From: Kondoa malvinella
Taxonomy: Eukaryota > Basidiomycota > Agaricostilbomycetes > Agaricostilbales > Kondoaceae
Assembly (NCBI GenBank): GCA_039545315.1
Contig: BCIM01000001.1
Location: 1,275,255 to 1,339,254, forward strand
Length of the DNA: 64,000 nt
Reading direction: 5' to 3'
The notes beneath the pieces are model-generated. The model searched no databases. It saw only the letters and a list, made by a program, of their open reading frames with translations, and had not been told where the DNA came from. This document shows, piece after piece, positions 32,748 through 44,927 of the stretch; positions within the stretch are counted from its first letter, which is position 1; each line of letters opens with the position of its first letter. The position numbers and the translations under genes were made by a program.

Positions 32748-35700
32748 ATGGAAGATGATTTGGCCAAAGTGCGGCTGCACGTCAATGCCGCTACAGCCAA
32801 CCAAAAACGACCTGCTCTGCTCTTGCAAGCGATTGATGCTACGTTGCAAGAACAATCATGCGCTGCTTCCCCTACTGCATACTTTGCTTCCCTCTTGACG
32901 ACTTTACAATCTCTGCCTTTGAAAGCAGAGCAAGCAGACCTCGTCGCCGCAGACTTGTACCTCTTAGCTATCGTCATGCCTTTTGTACCTGACAACGTCC
33001 TGCTGTCGAAACAAGATGCGCTTCAATCGAGCTTGTCTGCAAGTTTGCTCTTTACACTCAAGACACCAACAGATAGTGCCGCTCCAACGCTCAAATCGAT
33101 ACTTTCCATTGTCGTCAAGCTATATTCTATACTGCCACCTCAACTACTCAGCAAGCTAGAATACAGTCAACTCTTCAATACAGTCATTTCACTCCTAATG
33201 GACGCTCGACCAAAAGTGAGAAGGAAAGCTCAAGATGCAGTATTGGCTATTGCCTTTTCTGATCCGACTCATCCTTATGCTGAACGATCTGCCACTTGGG
33301 TCATCTCTACGCTCGAGGCTGGAGCGAAGGAAGTCAGGCAAGGTGGTTTGAAGGGGAACGCGGAAGAGTTGACCAGTCGTTTGATTGGTTTGGCTGCTTT
33401 TGTCAAGGAAGCTGCCGACAAGTGGCCTAAGAGCGTCAGTGTCTTGCACTATAGTAGCTTTCCTACTAATGAGGAAAGGGATATGACAGTCTGTCCCGGA
33501 CCTCATTAATATCCTGCTCACGTTACCTCGCCTGTCAAACCAATTCCTTACCCGATCAACATACGATATCCTTGAAGCCATTTTCTCTTCTTCACCAGAT
33601 AGCACCAATCTACCACCCGTCGCTTCAACTCTACAAGAACTGCTCTCCCTCAGACCAGCTGCCAATTCCGTTCTCACATTACCGAACTGGCTTGGTGCAC
33701 TAGAACAAGCCTTTGTTACTCTCGCCCGACAAGATCAATCACTATGCAATGAAATCCTCTTGTCCAATTTCAAAGGCGTCTTGGTCGATTTCTGCTGCTC
33801 CGAAATGAAGAGCGACGAAACTCGAGCAAAAGCAGAATCGTGCTGTAAAGGAATGATCAGATGGTGTCTTGGCTTATCCGAAACTCAGATCAAGCTGGCG
33901 ATAGCGGATAAAGATTGTCCATTGAAAGGCGTTTGTGATTTGTTGGAAAGTTGTTATGGTGATTTACGGTTCAAGGGAGTGGGCATGCTACACGTCATCA
34001 ACATTACCGCTACGCTCTTCACTACCCTCAAAATTCGACCACCTTCTACTGATGCTCGACCACCACCACTCGCTTCTTACCTTCTTCAACCTCACCTTGA
34101 CAAATTAGGCGACTTTAGGTCCAATCCGACTTTCGAATACAAGGCTGCTGCAGAAACCGCTATCGGTAACGCGATTGAAGTTTGCGGTCCACCTTGGGTG
34201 CTTGACGTTTTACCCCTCAACCTGATGGATGAAGCGTCTTCTTTCGTCGTACAAGGTCGAGCATGGTTGCTACCTCTGCTCAGGGCTAGATTGACCAATA
34301 CGGAATTGAAGCACTTTGTCACCTTTTTCGTTCCGTTGAGCGAGAGGTTGTACAATAAGAAAGTCGAGGCGCAGAACAAGGGCAAAGGAAGTGAAGTTGA
34401 GGCCAAAGTGTTTGAAGCGCTCGTGGAACAATGTTGGGCGCTGTTACCTGGTTATTGCGACCTACCTATCGATTTGTGTGAAGTGAGTCTTGCTTTGTTA
34501 TCATGTGGGATAAAGCTCAGAGGAGTTTTAGGCATTCACCAAAACTTTCGCTGAACTACTCTGCCAAGTCCTTTACTCGCAACCTGCTCTCCGACCAACC
34601 GTCTTTCGCGCTCTGCAAGTCCTAGTGCAGAAAAACCTGACTATCTCCAACTCTACTGCTCCCTCAGACACGCTCATGCAATCGTTTGGCCTCAATCAAG
34701 AAGTAGCAAAAAAAAACTTGCAGCATCTTGCTGGTCTAGCTCCGAATCTGTTGGCTGTCATGTTCAATGTCTTCAACAAAAGTACAAGGGAGGCTGGTCA
34801 TATGGTATTGGAGTGTATTGCGACATATGTATCCATCATGGGCGCCAAGGTGAGCACGACTTGGATTAGCGAAGTCTTTCGCTGATGTACTGGTTGTCGC
34901 TCACAGGAAATCTCAGCTACCTACCAAAATATTGCTAAACTGCTACAAGATGCGCTGAAGAAGCCTAAAGCGAAACAAGCACCAGCCCAGACCGAGAACA
35001 GTCCAGCAGGCGGTATGCTTGATCTATTGATCACCATCACTCCCTACTTGGATGAAAGCACCAGCAAGACGTTGCAGAACATGGCAAGAAGCGACGAGAT
35101 GCTCGGAAGGGATGACCCTGCGATTCAGAAAAAGGTGTACAAGCTTCTTTGTGTGCTTTGCGATAGCAAAGGTGGGAAGAAGGTCATGAACCAGCATTGC
35201 GAGAAGCTGCTGTTACAATTGGCCAACCCGAAGTACAAGGTCTTGTCTGCCGCAAAGAAGGTTAGTCAAAGCCCGTGTTCGAATCGGGACGTAGCTGATG
35301 GTCGTCATTCAGGATCGCACGGAGCTGTTGGGCAAATTGATCGCAATACTGCCTTCTGATCGTCTACACGTCTTGCCTGCAATCCTGTCTGAATTTGTCT
35401 TAGCTACAAAAGAGAACAATGAGAAGACCCGTGAAGCAGGCTACGATCTCGTTGTCGAAATGGGTCGCAAGATGGCCTCTGGCGGATCCATCAAGCGCTC
35501 TCTCATCCCTGGTATGGAAGACAGCATGGATGAAGACAGTGAGTACATGTCTGAACATCACGACCCAAGCTGATGATGTTGTATAGCACCCGCATCCATC
35601 AAAGAGTATTTCACGATGATCGCCGCCGGTCTGACTTCTTCTCCACACATGATCAGCGCTACTATCACTGCTCTCTCGCGTCTCATATTCGAGTTCAACA

Positions 35701-36854
35701 ACGAGCTGGACGACGAGACTAAAGAAGAGCTCATCGCTACCAACACGATCTTTGTCGCTTCAAACAACAGAGAGATCGTCAAGTCAGCCATCGGCTTCGT
35801 CAAAGTCATCATAGTCGCTCTACCCGCTCCAATGATCTTGTCACACCTGCCTAATCTGATCCCCGCTCTTCTCGGGTGGTCTGCTGATCACAAGAATCAC
35901 TTCAAGGTCAAGATTCGACACATTTTTGAGCGACTCTTGCGTAAATTTGGCTACGAGGCTATTGAGCGCTTGGTGGGCGAAGACGATGTCAAGCTGATCA
36001 AGAACATCCGGAAACGACAGCTAGCTGCCAAGCGAAAGCGTGTTGGCCGGGAAGAGCAGCCAGAGCCTGTGGACGAGGACATGCTTGGTCCAGAACAAGT
36101 CACAGCGCCGCGACAGACTACCGGCGCTGCCTATGAAGATGCTCTCTACGGCAGTGAAAGCGATATGGGAGGCGATAGCGATGCAGAAGCACCTGTCGCG
36201 GGACCAAGTAGAAGCAAAAGGCCACAGCGCGAGGTCAAAGGCAAGCGTGGCGCTGGTCAGGAGGGTGGAACTCTCGATGATGGAGAAGAGCCGTTGGATC
36301 TGATGGGCGATGTCTCGAGCATGAAGACATCTGGTAAGCCGCATTGTGGCCTGCGCTGCAGTCAGCTCTGACAATCCACCACAGTGCCTGGTCGAAAGCG
36401 AGCTCTACCGTCTTCTTACTTCAAGATGGATGCAGGCGGTAAAATGCTCATTGACGAGGAGGGTGATTCCGATGCTACTGGAGATCAAGACATGGGCACT
36501 AGTACCAACGCATACTTGGAGGCGATCAACGGCGATGACAGCTTCCGCAAAGATGCTTCGGGTCGGGTCAAATTCAACAAGAAACGGTCAAGGCAAGAAG
36601 CGGATGACGACCGATGGGTCCAAGAGGTCGAAGGCAAGCTCAACATGGGCCCGGCTGCCGCTCAGCAACCAGCCAACAAGAAGAAGCGAGAAGCAAAACC
36701 CTCTTTGGGATCGGAGTTCAAAGCGAAGAAGGCAGGCGGAGATGTCAAGAAGAATGGAGTGTCTCCTTATGCCTATGTTTCGCTTAACGAGGCGAACAAG
36801 AAGGGCGGAGGCTCGATCACAGGCAAGAAGAAGGGGTCTCGCGGACGTCACTAG
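32748..36854 (+). CDS. RRP12: Ribosomal RNA processing protein RRP12
   Basis: HEAT-repeat karyopherin-like factor needed for maturation and export of both ribosomal subunits. It starts MEDDLAKVRLHVNAATANQK, close to other fungal Rrp12 starts. The NUC173-type helical-repeat core contains LMDARPKVRRKAQDAVLAI, EAGHMVLECIATYVSIMG, NPKYKVLSAAKK and NHFKVKIRHIFERLLRKFGY. The C-terminus is charged (NIRKRQLAAKRKRVG, MPGRKRALPSSYFK-like region, KKKREAKPSLG) with nuclear-localisation character, ending KKKGSRGRH. Introns include one after KWPKS (~33436), and others at ~34483, 34851, 35262, 35537 and 36331. Total ~1250 aa, normal for the family. Confidence 0.93.
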
Positions 36855-36988
36855 GAAGATTATGTATTATATGGCAAGACCAGCCTGCATTCTACCATGA
36901 CTAATTACACCTGTACTGTCTATGCCCTAACATTGATCCCTACTAGTCCGCTCACCACACTTCTGTTGGTCCCAACGGCACATGCGGG

Positions 36989-38192
36989 CTAACAACATCG
37001 ACGTGAGCAAACAGAAGTCCTCTCTGAGCAAACGCAGACGCACTCGACGAATTGGAACTGGATTGGAATCAAGCCTTTGGAGAATGGCGCTAGTGCCTGA
37101 AATGCAGCAGGTGATAGATCAAGATGACCATAATCGCATGACGGGCATCTGCAGATCATATCATATCAGCACCAAAGCCAATAATGAAGTAATTGACGGA
37201 CCTGTCTACGATTGAGACAACAACGCTCTTCGCACTGCCATCATCTTGTCGAGCTGTAGCTCTGATTTTCGTGCCGCAGATAGGGTTCAAGTTTGGGTTC
37301 CAGCCTGCATTTGGCCAATTGTCAAACATCTGGTAGCTCTGCACATTCAAGATGGTTAGGTATAGATCGCTTTTGAATATTCCGCACGTACAGCCGCTAC
37401 GATGTAGTCCGAGTCTTTGTTCCATTTCCCGCATGCTCCTAGTCCAGTATAGTAATCTATGTGACGCATCAGAGAAGATAAATGAAGAGATAGGCTAACT
37501 CACACGTCGCTTGACCAGGGATGTCGACAGCTGTTGGATCCTGAGTAGGTTGAGGTGCAGGCGTAGTCGTCGACGTGCTTGTGGTTGAAATTGTTGGTGC
37601 AGTAGTAGGTACTAGATTTGTGCTTGAGAAGGTGAAACCATCAGCCTTTGAAGTAGAAGTAAAGAGGCTTGAAGACAGGGAAGTGGTAGACCTTGTAGTG
37701 CTAGATTGTAGCTCTGGCTGTGGCTGTGGTGCAGTAGAGGGAGTGGTCGTTCCGAGAGCTGAAGAAGATGAGCTCAAAAACACTGTATGATCAATCCACT
37801 TACGACCAGCGACACAATAGTTGTAACCGAGCTTGAGTGTTTGGCAGTCCGAGTTCAAGCCAGTGTTCCACTTTAAGAATTGCTGATAGCCACCGGGAAT
37901 GTTGAAATTTTGAGCTACTTTGGAACAATTGTCCCTTCGAGAGCCGAAGATGAGCCAAGGACTGCAGTGAGTCCTGTCAACTCACCTAGGTCGGATCGTA
38001 TAGTACAAAGTACAACCGTTGGCCCAGTCCAGAGAGCCTTCAGCTAGTGGTGGTCCTGAAATAATCACAGTAAGCAGGGGCATGTTGGAACGGAATGATT
38101 GGCAAACTTCGCTTGACCAAGGGCGCAGCCTCTGCGAATGACGAAAGGGCAAGAAGGACGAATACGTAATGAACGAAAGACAGAGCAGCCAT
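36989..38192 (-). CDS. Secreted LysM plus expansin-like (double-psi barrel) protein
   Basis: A signal peptide (MAALSFVHYVFVLLALSSFA) and a KR processing site (APLVKR) lead into a LysM-type module: WANGCTLYYTIRP, DNCSKVAQNFNIPGGYQQF and NTGLNSDCQTLKLGYNYCVA. A ~70-residue Ser/Thr/Pro linker follows (likely O-glycosylated), then an expansin/barwin-like barrel: YYTGLGACGKWNKDSDYIVA, NPNLNPICGTKIRATA, SVVVSIVDRCPSCDYGHLDL, SPAAFQALAPF. LysM modules bind chitin or peptidoglycan. The first intron (52 bp, starting within the KR-adjacent codon) is inferred from frame. The 3' end is uncertain: TAG at 36989-36991 is the simplest stop, but a GTGCGT donor just before it could add another exon. Convergent with RRP12. 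Confidence 0.75.
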
Positions 38193-38705
38193 TATAGAAA
38201 CGATTAGACAAGGTGACGGAAAACGAAGGGCAGCGAGACGATAGATGGGCAAGAGCCAGGGGAACGATAACGCAGCGCTTTGTATAGCAAGAGATGGCAT
38301 GCTATCATTTATCTTTGTATAGAAATGCATAAGAGCCATCTCCTCGAGACATTTTTGGGGAGGCTTGACATTTCCAGAATTGGATGATGATGGTCCTCTG
38401 ACTGCGCAGATCCCGCGTCATAGGAGCACTGGCACTGATATAGAGTCGTGTAGAGGCAGATTGGGCCTAGTAGAGCTGCCAAAGACAAATACAGAATCGC
38501 TAGCTTGCCCTATTGAGTACCTCTGTCTATGACTTTGGGCATCACAGATCTGGTATCTTGGTCTTCAGTGCCGCTATCATGCCCTTCGAGATGTAGAATA
38601 TGTCTTGAATTTGTAGACAGGATGCATGATGGTCTTTGGCCAAAATTGCGACACTAGTCTTGTTCAACAGCTCATCGTACATTCACATTTATCTGATTCC
38701 ATTCC
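38193..38705. other. Intergenic region upstream of the LysM/expansin gene
   Basis: 513 bp between the LysM gene start and the oxidoreductase stop (both minus strand). It is probably mostly the promoter and leader of the secreted-protein gene. No gene, RNA or repeat recognised. Confidence 0.45.
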
Positions 38706-40326
38706 TCACAGCTTGCTCGCACTCTGGGCAGTGACCTCGACAACAAGTTTCCCAAACTGTGCACCATCCCTCATGGTCACAAACGCTTCTTCAGCACTTT
38801 CCAAACCAGAAGAAACGCTGTGCACAACAGGGACAATTTTGTGCTTGTCAATGAAAGCAACGACGGCTTTGAACTCTTCGAACGAGCCCATGGTGCTTCC
38901 TTTCATGTTGTGGTTGCGAAGGACGTTGCCCATGTTCATCTCGAATGTTTTGCCTTAGAGTTCGCTAGCCTTAGCCACTTACGATAAAATGAAGGGGTAG
39001 GACTCACCAGTAGTAGAACCAAAATGAACGATGTTGCCTCCATCTCTCAGGATCTTGCAGACTTGGATCGCGATAGGTCCTCCTCCGCTGTCGACCACAC
39101 AGTCTAATTGACCTCCATTGAGATGGCCAGCCAATTGTTTGGGCCAATCAGCTAACATTCACACTTAATGCATGGCGAGAAGGAGAGAGAGAGAGGCGAA
39201 GACGGACCATCTTTATAGCTCACACCACCTTTTGCGCCCATAGATTTCGCTCGATCAATCTTGGCTTTATCGCCTGAAGTAACCCAAACGTTGGCGCCTG
39301 CTGCTACCGCGAGCTGAAGGGCTTGGATGGCGACGCCTCCGCCAATACCTACATAACGCCTGAGCACCCACAGCCGTAAACATTTGCACATAAGAGAGAG
39401 ACGTACCAGTAATGAGGATACTTTGACCTTTCTTCAGCTCGGCTTTAGTGAAAGCTGCCCTTAGCTTTCGTTAAGCGGAAAGAACGCAGTAGCTAAGAGT
39501 TGAAGATTCACCTCCAAGCAGTCAAAGCAGCCAACGGAAGCGCCGCAGCTGCAGCAAGACCATCGCTTCCACCCTCGCTCAAATGTTTGGGACATTCGAC
39601 GACTTGATCCCCTCTTATGGTAATGTATTCCGCTAGAGTTCCGCGACCTCTAGTGACACGAGAAGAACCGAGGATACCATAATCTTTGCCTTCGTCCGGT
39701 GCTGATGGATCAGACTGCCAATTCTCGCCCGGTGCTAGAAGAACTCTGTATGGAGGTGAGTGAGGTTCGAGGGTGGAGGATGAGGGAAGGTACGTTTTGC
39801 CTTTCAACGGATGAGAGTCTGGTCCGACCACTTGACCAACGCCATCAGAACTGTAAGGTATGAGTGAAGGCTGTACAGGTGCACGAAAAATAGTCACCCC
39901 ATGACTCCGCCTAACTCAAGTCTCAGCTCTGAAGGATTAGAAAGGAGACCAGACTCACCGAATACGACCCCGGGACTACCTCCAGGTCAGCACAGAACCT
40001 CTAGTAGGTATACGAGTCTGCTCACTATAGACCTGTTGCGAATGCATAAGTGACCCGTGATCATTAATCAGCTGCAAAGGCCCTCTCACCTTGTCGCATG
40101 AACAGATCTCTATGGTTCAAAGCCGCAGCATATATCTTGACCAACTAATGCGAGTAGCTTAGCACATAGCCTGATGACTGCAAGTGTGAGAGCGGCGCAC
40201 CACTTCCCCATCGTTTGGCTGGGGTGTATCGATTTTCTGAACTCCAGCAGGATAGTAGACCTGTCCAGGCTTGCCTTCTGTCTTTGATTGCAGTACGAAA
40301 GCTCTCATATCTTGTGCTATAGACAT
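38706..40326 (-). CDS. Medium-chain dehydrogenase/reductase, zinc-free quinone-reductase-like
   Basis: NAD(P)H-dependent oxidoreductase of the MDR superfamily, close to uncharacterised zinc-type alcohol dehydrogenase-like proteins of fungi. It begins MSIAQDMRAFVLQSKTEGKP. The GroES-like half contains NHRDLFMR and DGVGQVVGPDSHPLKGK. The Rossmann half has ITGIGGGVAIQALQLAVAAG (nucleotide loop), DKAKIDRAKSMGAKGGV and LDCVVDSGGGPIAI, and the C-terminus reads RDGAQFGKLVVEV. I see no four-cysteine structural zinc site. About nine exons; stop at 38706-38708. Substrate not predictable. Confidence 0.85.
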
Positions 40327-40756
40327 GGTTGTCTGCAGCATTCATTGTTTGCAACATTAGCCAGAATCTGGGGCGACGATTAGCCGGCTCGCTCATACGT
40401 GATCTGCCAAACTCTCACAGTTGCTTGAGAGAATATCAAGCAACGGCCGGTCGTGCACAACTGAAGATAAGAGGTAGACAAGAGCGTAATGCTTGATTGA
40501 CAGTAGTCACGCTGAGACGCGCCTGTTTCATTCAAGACGCGCTTATATCCAAATGACATACTTCAGCTGCGATTCCCACAGCAAGGTCCAGGTCTACTAT
40601 CGGTCAAGAGGCTTTGGGCGTGGAGCACATCAAGACCTACGTGCTAGAAAGGGCCAGCTTAGGGACACCGGCATGAGCTAAGCTTGAATTCGGAATTCGG
40701 ATGACGAGTTCAAACTTTTCCTCTACCTCTCTCTCTCTACCACGAACAAGCACAAA
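40327..40756. promoter_or_regulatory. Divergent intergenic region
   Basis: 430 bp between the starts of the MDR oxidoreductase (minus) and the small hydrophilic protein gene (plus). No clear TATA box. A short aagcttgaattcggaattcgg segment near 40681-40700 contains two gaattc sites. Nothing else identified. Confidence 0.45.
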
Positions 40757-41279
40757 ATGGCACAACAGTACAAAGGAACTGAGAACAACAAGACTGCTTT
40801 GGTACAGTCTGCTCGCAACAGCACACCCAACGCGTGCTGATCGTCAAGACACAGGCTGGCTCAGGAAACCCGCAGCTCACTGGAGAGGGCAAGAATGCCG
40901 ATGGTGCTGCTCAAAGCGTAGCTGGTAACCTTTGTACATTAGCTGTCTGCCTGCTCTGTGCTTGGTGTTGATCGTTGGATTAGCAAACAACTTCACTTTG
41001 GCAAACGTCGCTGCTGAAACAAAGGGTGAAGACAAGACGGTTAGCAACCAGATCTCTCAGCCAGGTGATTCGGCAGACCACAAGGTGAGCATCTACGTCA
41101 TGCTTTGCCGTATAGAAGTATTGATCATCTCTCAGCCATTGTCAACTGCCGGACCAGGAGGACTAGGACCCAAGAAGCACCAAGGTCTTCAATCGCACGA
41201 AGTTGACCCTGCTCTTGCCCAGAACCCGGACAAGGACAACTCGCAAGGACACGGAAGGGATGTTAACCCCACCGACTAA
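40757..41279 (+). CDS. Small hydrophilic hypothetical protein
   Basis: 122 aa in four exons: 40757-40801, 40855-40933, 40984-41084 and 41136-41279; every junction has GT..AG and keeps frame. The product begins MAQQYKGTENNKTALAGSGN, contains DGAAQSVAGNLSNNF and ends DKDNSQGHGRDVNPTD. It has almost no hydrophobic residues, no Cys or Trp, and many N, Q, G, D and K. This composition resembles hydrophilin/LEA-like or stress-induced proteins, which is only an inference from composition. No signal peptide and no known domain. The exon structure in so small an ORF argues that it is a real gene. Confidence 0.6.
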
Positions 41280-41388
41280 TCAAAGGGATAAACCAATCAA
41301 ATGCAATGCACTGTCTGAAACGTACATGACCCTGCCCGGAACATCTTGATACACCTTTAGACCTGTCATAACCCAAAAAACATATGCT

Positions 41389-42858
41389 TTACACCTCTTG
41401 CTTCGGTTCATCGATATTTCTGAAGCGAGGTTGCCCAGCTTGAGCCTGCATCACAATATTGAGCAAATTGATCCCTTGCAGCTCCACAACGCTTAAGCTA
41501 GTCGTCTTTTCCGAATCACTCTGTTCCGAAATCAGTCTCGTCCTTCCTACCGAATTGAAGCTTACTGTTGAACTATCCTCTTTAGCCAGAACGGGAACTA
41601 CCCTTTCAGCCGCCCATTCACGCGGTGCATGCCAATTGGAGGATTGACCTCCGCCTGCTTTGAGATGTTGCGGTCTCTGCTTGGCTTGTTCGTGTTGGGC
41701 GCGGGATTTGATTTGTCCGCTTAGACAAAAGATCAAGCTGTAGACATAGAGAGAAGGTAGGACGGCTGTAAATTCGTCAGCAAAGACTAGTGGATGACAG
41801 AAGAAGTACGGACGTAGCGTGACATTGTAAAACTATTGTAAGTGCTCAGGTTGCGTCTCGACAGGTAGTCAGCAAGCTCACATTCCACCAAAGGTCGGTT
41901 GAGAATGTTGCACAGTAGATAATGCCCGTGATAGCAGTAGCGACGCAAGGTAAAGCTGCAGTTTGGCAAGCAAGTCGCAATAGACTTCCGACAAATCGAT
42001 CGGTATTCGTCTTTGATCCGGTACGCATGTGATGGAGGTGGTAGCTTGTCAGAGCGCATATCGAGAGATCCGTAACAAAGTTGCTCCAAAGGATGAGTTG
42101 ATAGCCGGGAAAGATCTGCTAGTCCGTAAGCTTTATACTTCCGCTCTGTTCGATTTACTCGCCAGATTAAAGTATCCCTGATCAGCGCCTCCAATCCACA
42201 GGAACGACGAGACAGAGGTAAATATAGAGGCACCAAAGCCAACAAAGCATCCACAGGCGAGAATCAAAGCGACTAGCCATCTTCTATAAGCGCGATAGGT
42301 TGATGATAGCCGATAGCACCTCATTGAGAGGAATGCTTGAGTGATCAAGGCCACCATTCCCGGAAAAAGAGTAGCCAGACAGTCACTACTGTGGAAGGAT
42401 TGCAGACCAGCGACTGTTCGATTCTGCATGGTCGAGTAGTGCCATATTTCCTGTCAGTGGATCAGCTGTTGTCTTGGAGTGAGTATGTCTTCACACGTAC
42501 GACAATGTTGACAGCAGAGGCTGCTAGATTCCCTACGATAGCCATGTACAGAGCTGTTCTGCCAAACTTTTGAATGCTCAAAGCCTTCTTCTGCAGGAGC
42601 GTGAGGCCCATGGTAGTAGCTGAGCCGCATAGTATCTGACCCAGACTCAGACAGTGACCAGCACGATCGGATCATCTGCTCACAAGCTGTAAACCCCTTG
42701 TAAAGCGATAAGCGGGTGCATCATCTGGATTCGAGGAGCTCACCAGCCAACGACACAGGGTGTGAGCATAAGCTCCGTCTGTACACAGAGTCGGCTAGCC
42801 TCTTTGTTCCTCAGCAACTACTTACCTCCCGCTGGCCCAATAGATCCATGTCGACCAT
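41389..42858 (-). CDS. Seven-span integral membrane protein, DUF6534-like
   Basis: Predicted membrane protein with about seven hydrophobic segments, for example TPCVVGWGLQLILCGSATTM, ALYMAIVGNLAASAVNIV, WLVALILACGCFVGFGASIF, NFVTDLSICALTSYHLHHMR and SLLRLACQTAALPCVATAIT, with LPSLYVYSLIFCLSGQIKSR before a ~100-residue cytosolic tail ending DEPKQEV. The D-L-S-I-C-x-L-x-x-Y-x-L motif, followed by a helix pair and LYxxSLxxxLNxR-like end, is typical of the large basidiomycete DUF6534 family; function unknown. One junction (42119-42162) is best explained by a GC..AG intron. Start MVDMDLLGQRE at 42858. Confidence 0.68.
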
Positions 42859-43226
42859 TCTAGATAATTTTTGCGTTATACAAATGTCACAGCCATGGGT
42901 CAAAGACAGCCCCAATAGCGAAGGAATAGAGATGGCAGCAAGAATTAAGGTTTCTGATCGAATTGCCGATTCTGGGTCTGAAAAGGCGGATCAAAACAAA
43001 GCGGGGTAGACGCCGGCAGGAGTCTTGGCCAGGTGCAAGAGACTGGCAAGGAACAGCTTCGCAGACTGTACGATACCAGACAGCGGAACGCTCTAACATT
43101 GAACGGTCAGGCCAAAGAAGAAAACGAGCGAAAGACGGGAAGTAGTGATAGATCGCCAGGCGGACGAGAGCCGTCCCCGGCGACGAAGAGGCCCACGCTA
43201 TCTTGCAGGCGATGCCGATCACCGGA
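42859..43226. other. Intergenic region between membrane-protein and PP2C genes
   Basis: 368 bp, upstream of the seven-span gene and downstream of the PP2C gene (both minus). The short plus-strand ORFs here lack coding character. Nothing recognised. Confidence 0.45.
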
Positions 43227-44689
43227 TCAAGCACAACGCGCCATGGCCGCAATCATCGTACAGTCATCCAACTTCCCACCTGTATGATCATTGAGCATCA
43301 GTCAGGCTCTCCATGTAACAACCTACTTACCTGGAGCCTCATACCCATGCTTCCTGGCCTCGACCGAGAAAGGCGTCTCTTTCGTTTCCTAATCTATCGG
43401 TCAGCCAACTTCCATCTTCCGCCAAAGACTTACCGATTGCCCAACTAGTCTAGCAAACATCACAGCCGTCTTTGCTATGGTATGTAACTTCTCTTGAGGA
43501 CTAGAGTCTGAGGTGTCGGTCCGGTGTATGATCTGCGCCAGCTCTTCTGGAAAGACATTGTCCGAAATGCCGTCTGTTCAATGTCAGCTTCGATCTTCTC
43601 GTGACGGATGTGGATATACCCGTCATGACCAGTATCAGATCCTTATCCCTACCTCAGAAATCAGCTCGGCATTGCTCTGCAAAGGAAAATGACAAACCGA
43701 AGTGTAAAGTCAAACACATCCGCTTGACTCGGCAAATCAGCCAATTCACCCCAAGGCGTTTTCTGCAGCTGCAAAGGGCAATTGAAATCTAATGCCTCAT
43801 CAGTACCTTTCTCGCCTGAATACTAAACTTATGACAACTGACAATGCGTCTGTGCAGCTTGGAAATGCACGACTTTGTCTTCTCTAACAATCGCGAATGT
43901 CGAATCGCCAAGATTGGCTGCTTGCAACATTCCCGTAGAAGAGAGTGAAAGAAAACAAGCTGTTGTTGCTCCTGCTTTGATCTGTGGGTCTTTCTTCTCG
44001 AAACGGAAATCAGACAAGAGATGGAAGAAGAGAGCAAAAGACGAACGAGAACACGATCGTAAGCTGTTTGCATTATTTTGGCAGGGTCTGGTAGCAGCCC
44101 GCTGTGTTTATAGGATTCAAGGGCTGATGAAGAAGCGTGATAGCAGAGCCTGAGAGAAACGAATGAGACATGGAATGCATTACATAAAGTCAGGACAGAA
44201 CCCTTGAGCGATCACAGCGGGACTGGAATATATGAGAACGAGAAGCATTCACGTGTGTTAAGGGCTCACTCGACCCTGTGAAGTATGAGCAAATGCACCG
44301 GACAACACTCAAATGAGCCTACCCATGCTCTGACCATCCGCCCTGTTCTAGCTATCAACTGTCTCGAGACAATCTCAACAGCAAAGGCGTACCACTCCAT
44401 CACAGACACCCAGCAATACCTCATCCTCAAGTTGTTGCGTGAACAGGAAATCCTCCCCTGCATCAACTTGCCAACTGCTTCCTTTGAGAACCGAATCACG
44501 CCAATGAGCAATATCTGAAGAGGGCTTGAAAGCGGTGGTTGTCTTCTTTGGTGTCTTGCCGTGGAAGGAGCTCGCTACAGAATAGCTGAAGGAGGGAACT
44601 TGCTTTTGAAATTGTACAGAGGAAGTGTGCAAGCTCTTGGCTGTGCGAGAAAGGCGCGATGGGCAGCGCAGTATGAAGAGGGAACGCAT
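43227..44689 (-). CDS. Mitochondrial PP2C-type phosphatase (PTC7 family)
   Basis: Serine/threonine phosphatase; yeast Ptc7 acts in mitochondria, where it activates coenzyme Q synthesis. The basic N-terminus (MRSLFILRCPSRLSRTAKSL) is a likely mitochondrial presequence. The catalytic part reads HWRDSVLKGSSWQVDAGEDF, LEDEVLLGVCDGVGGW-type metal site, LSSTGMLQAANLGDSTFAIV and the C-terminus EARKHGYEAPGGK followed by DDCTMIAAMARCA with the metal-binding DD. Many short exons; the last two are joined by an intron at ~43280-43330. Stop TGA at 43229-43227. Confidence 0.85.
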
Positions 44690-44927
44690 GTTTCCAGATG
44701 CAAGACAGCGCGTTCCAAGATGAGAATGGTAGTCTCGCAAAGACAGGGTATTGTCTTACTGCGCGTCTGCGGCTGATCTATAGTAACTAGCTAGATTCAC
44801 TTCAGCCGCGAGCGATGAGCAAGCAAGAAGAGTGTCTGGCCGAAAGTTGTCAAGGCCAGTGTCGAGCTGAGATTATCATGCATTATGAGAATGCGCAAAT
44901 ATAATACACATGCAACACGCCAGAATC

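Noticed and set aside
35262..35312. gttcgaatc resembling a tRNA B box
   Set aside because: Lies inside a 50-bp RRP12 intron, with no A box or folded structure around it.
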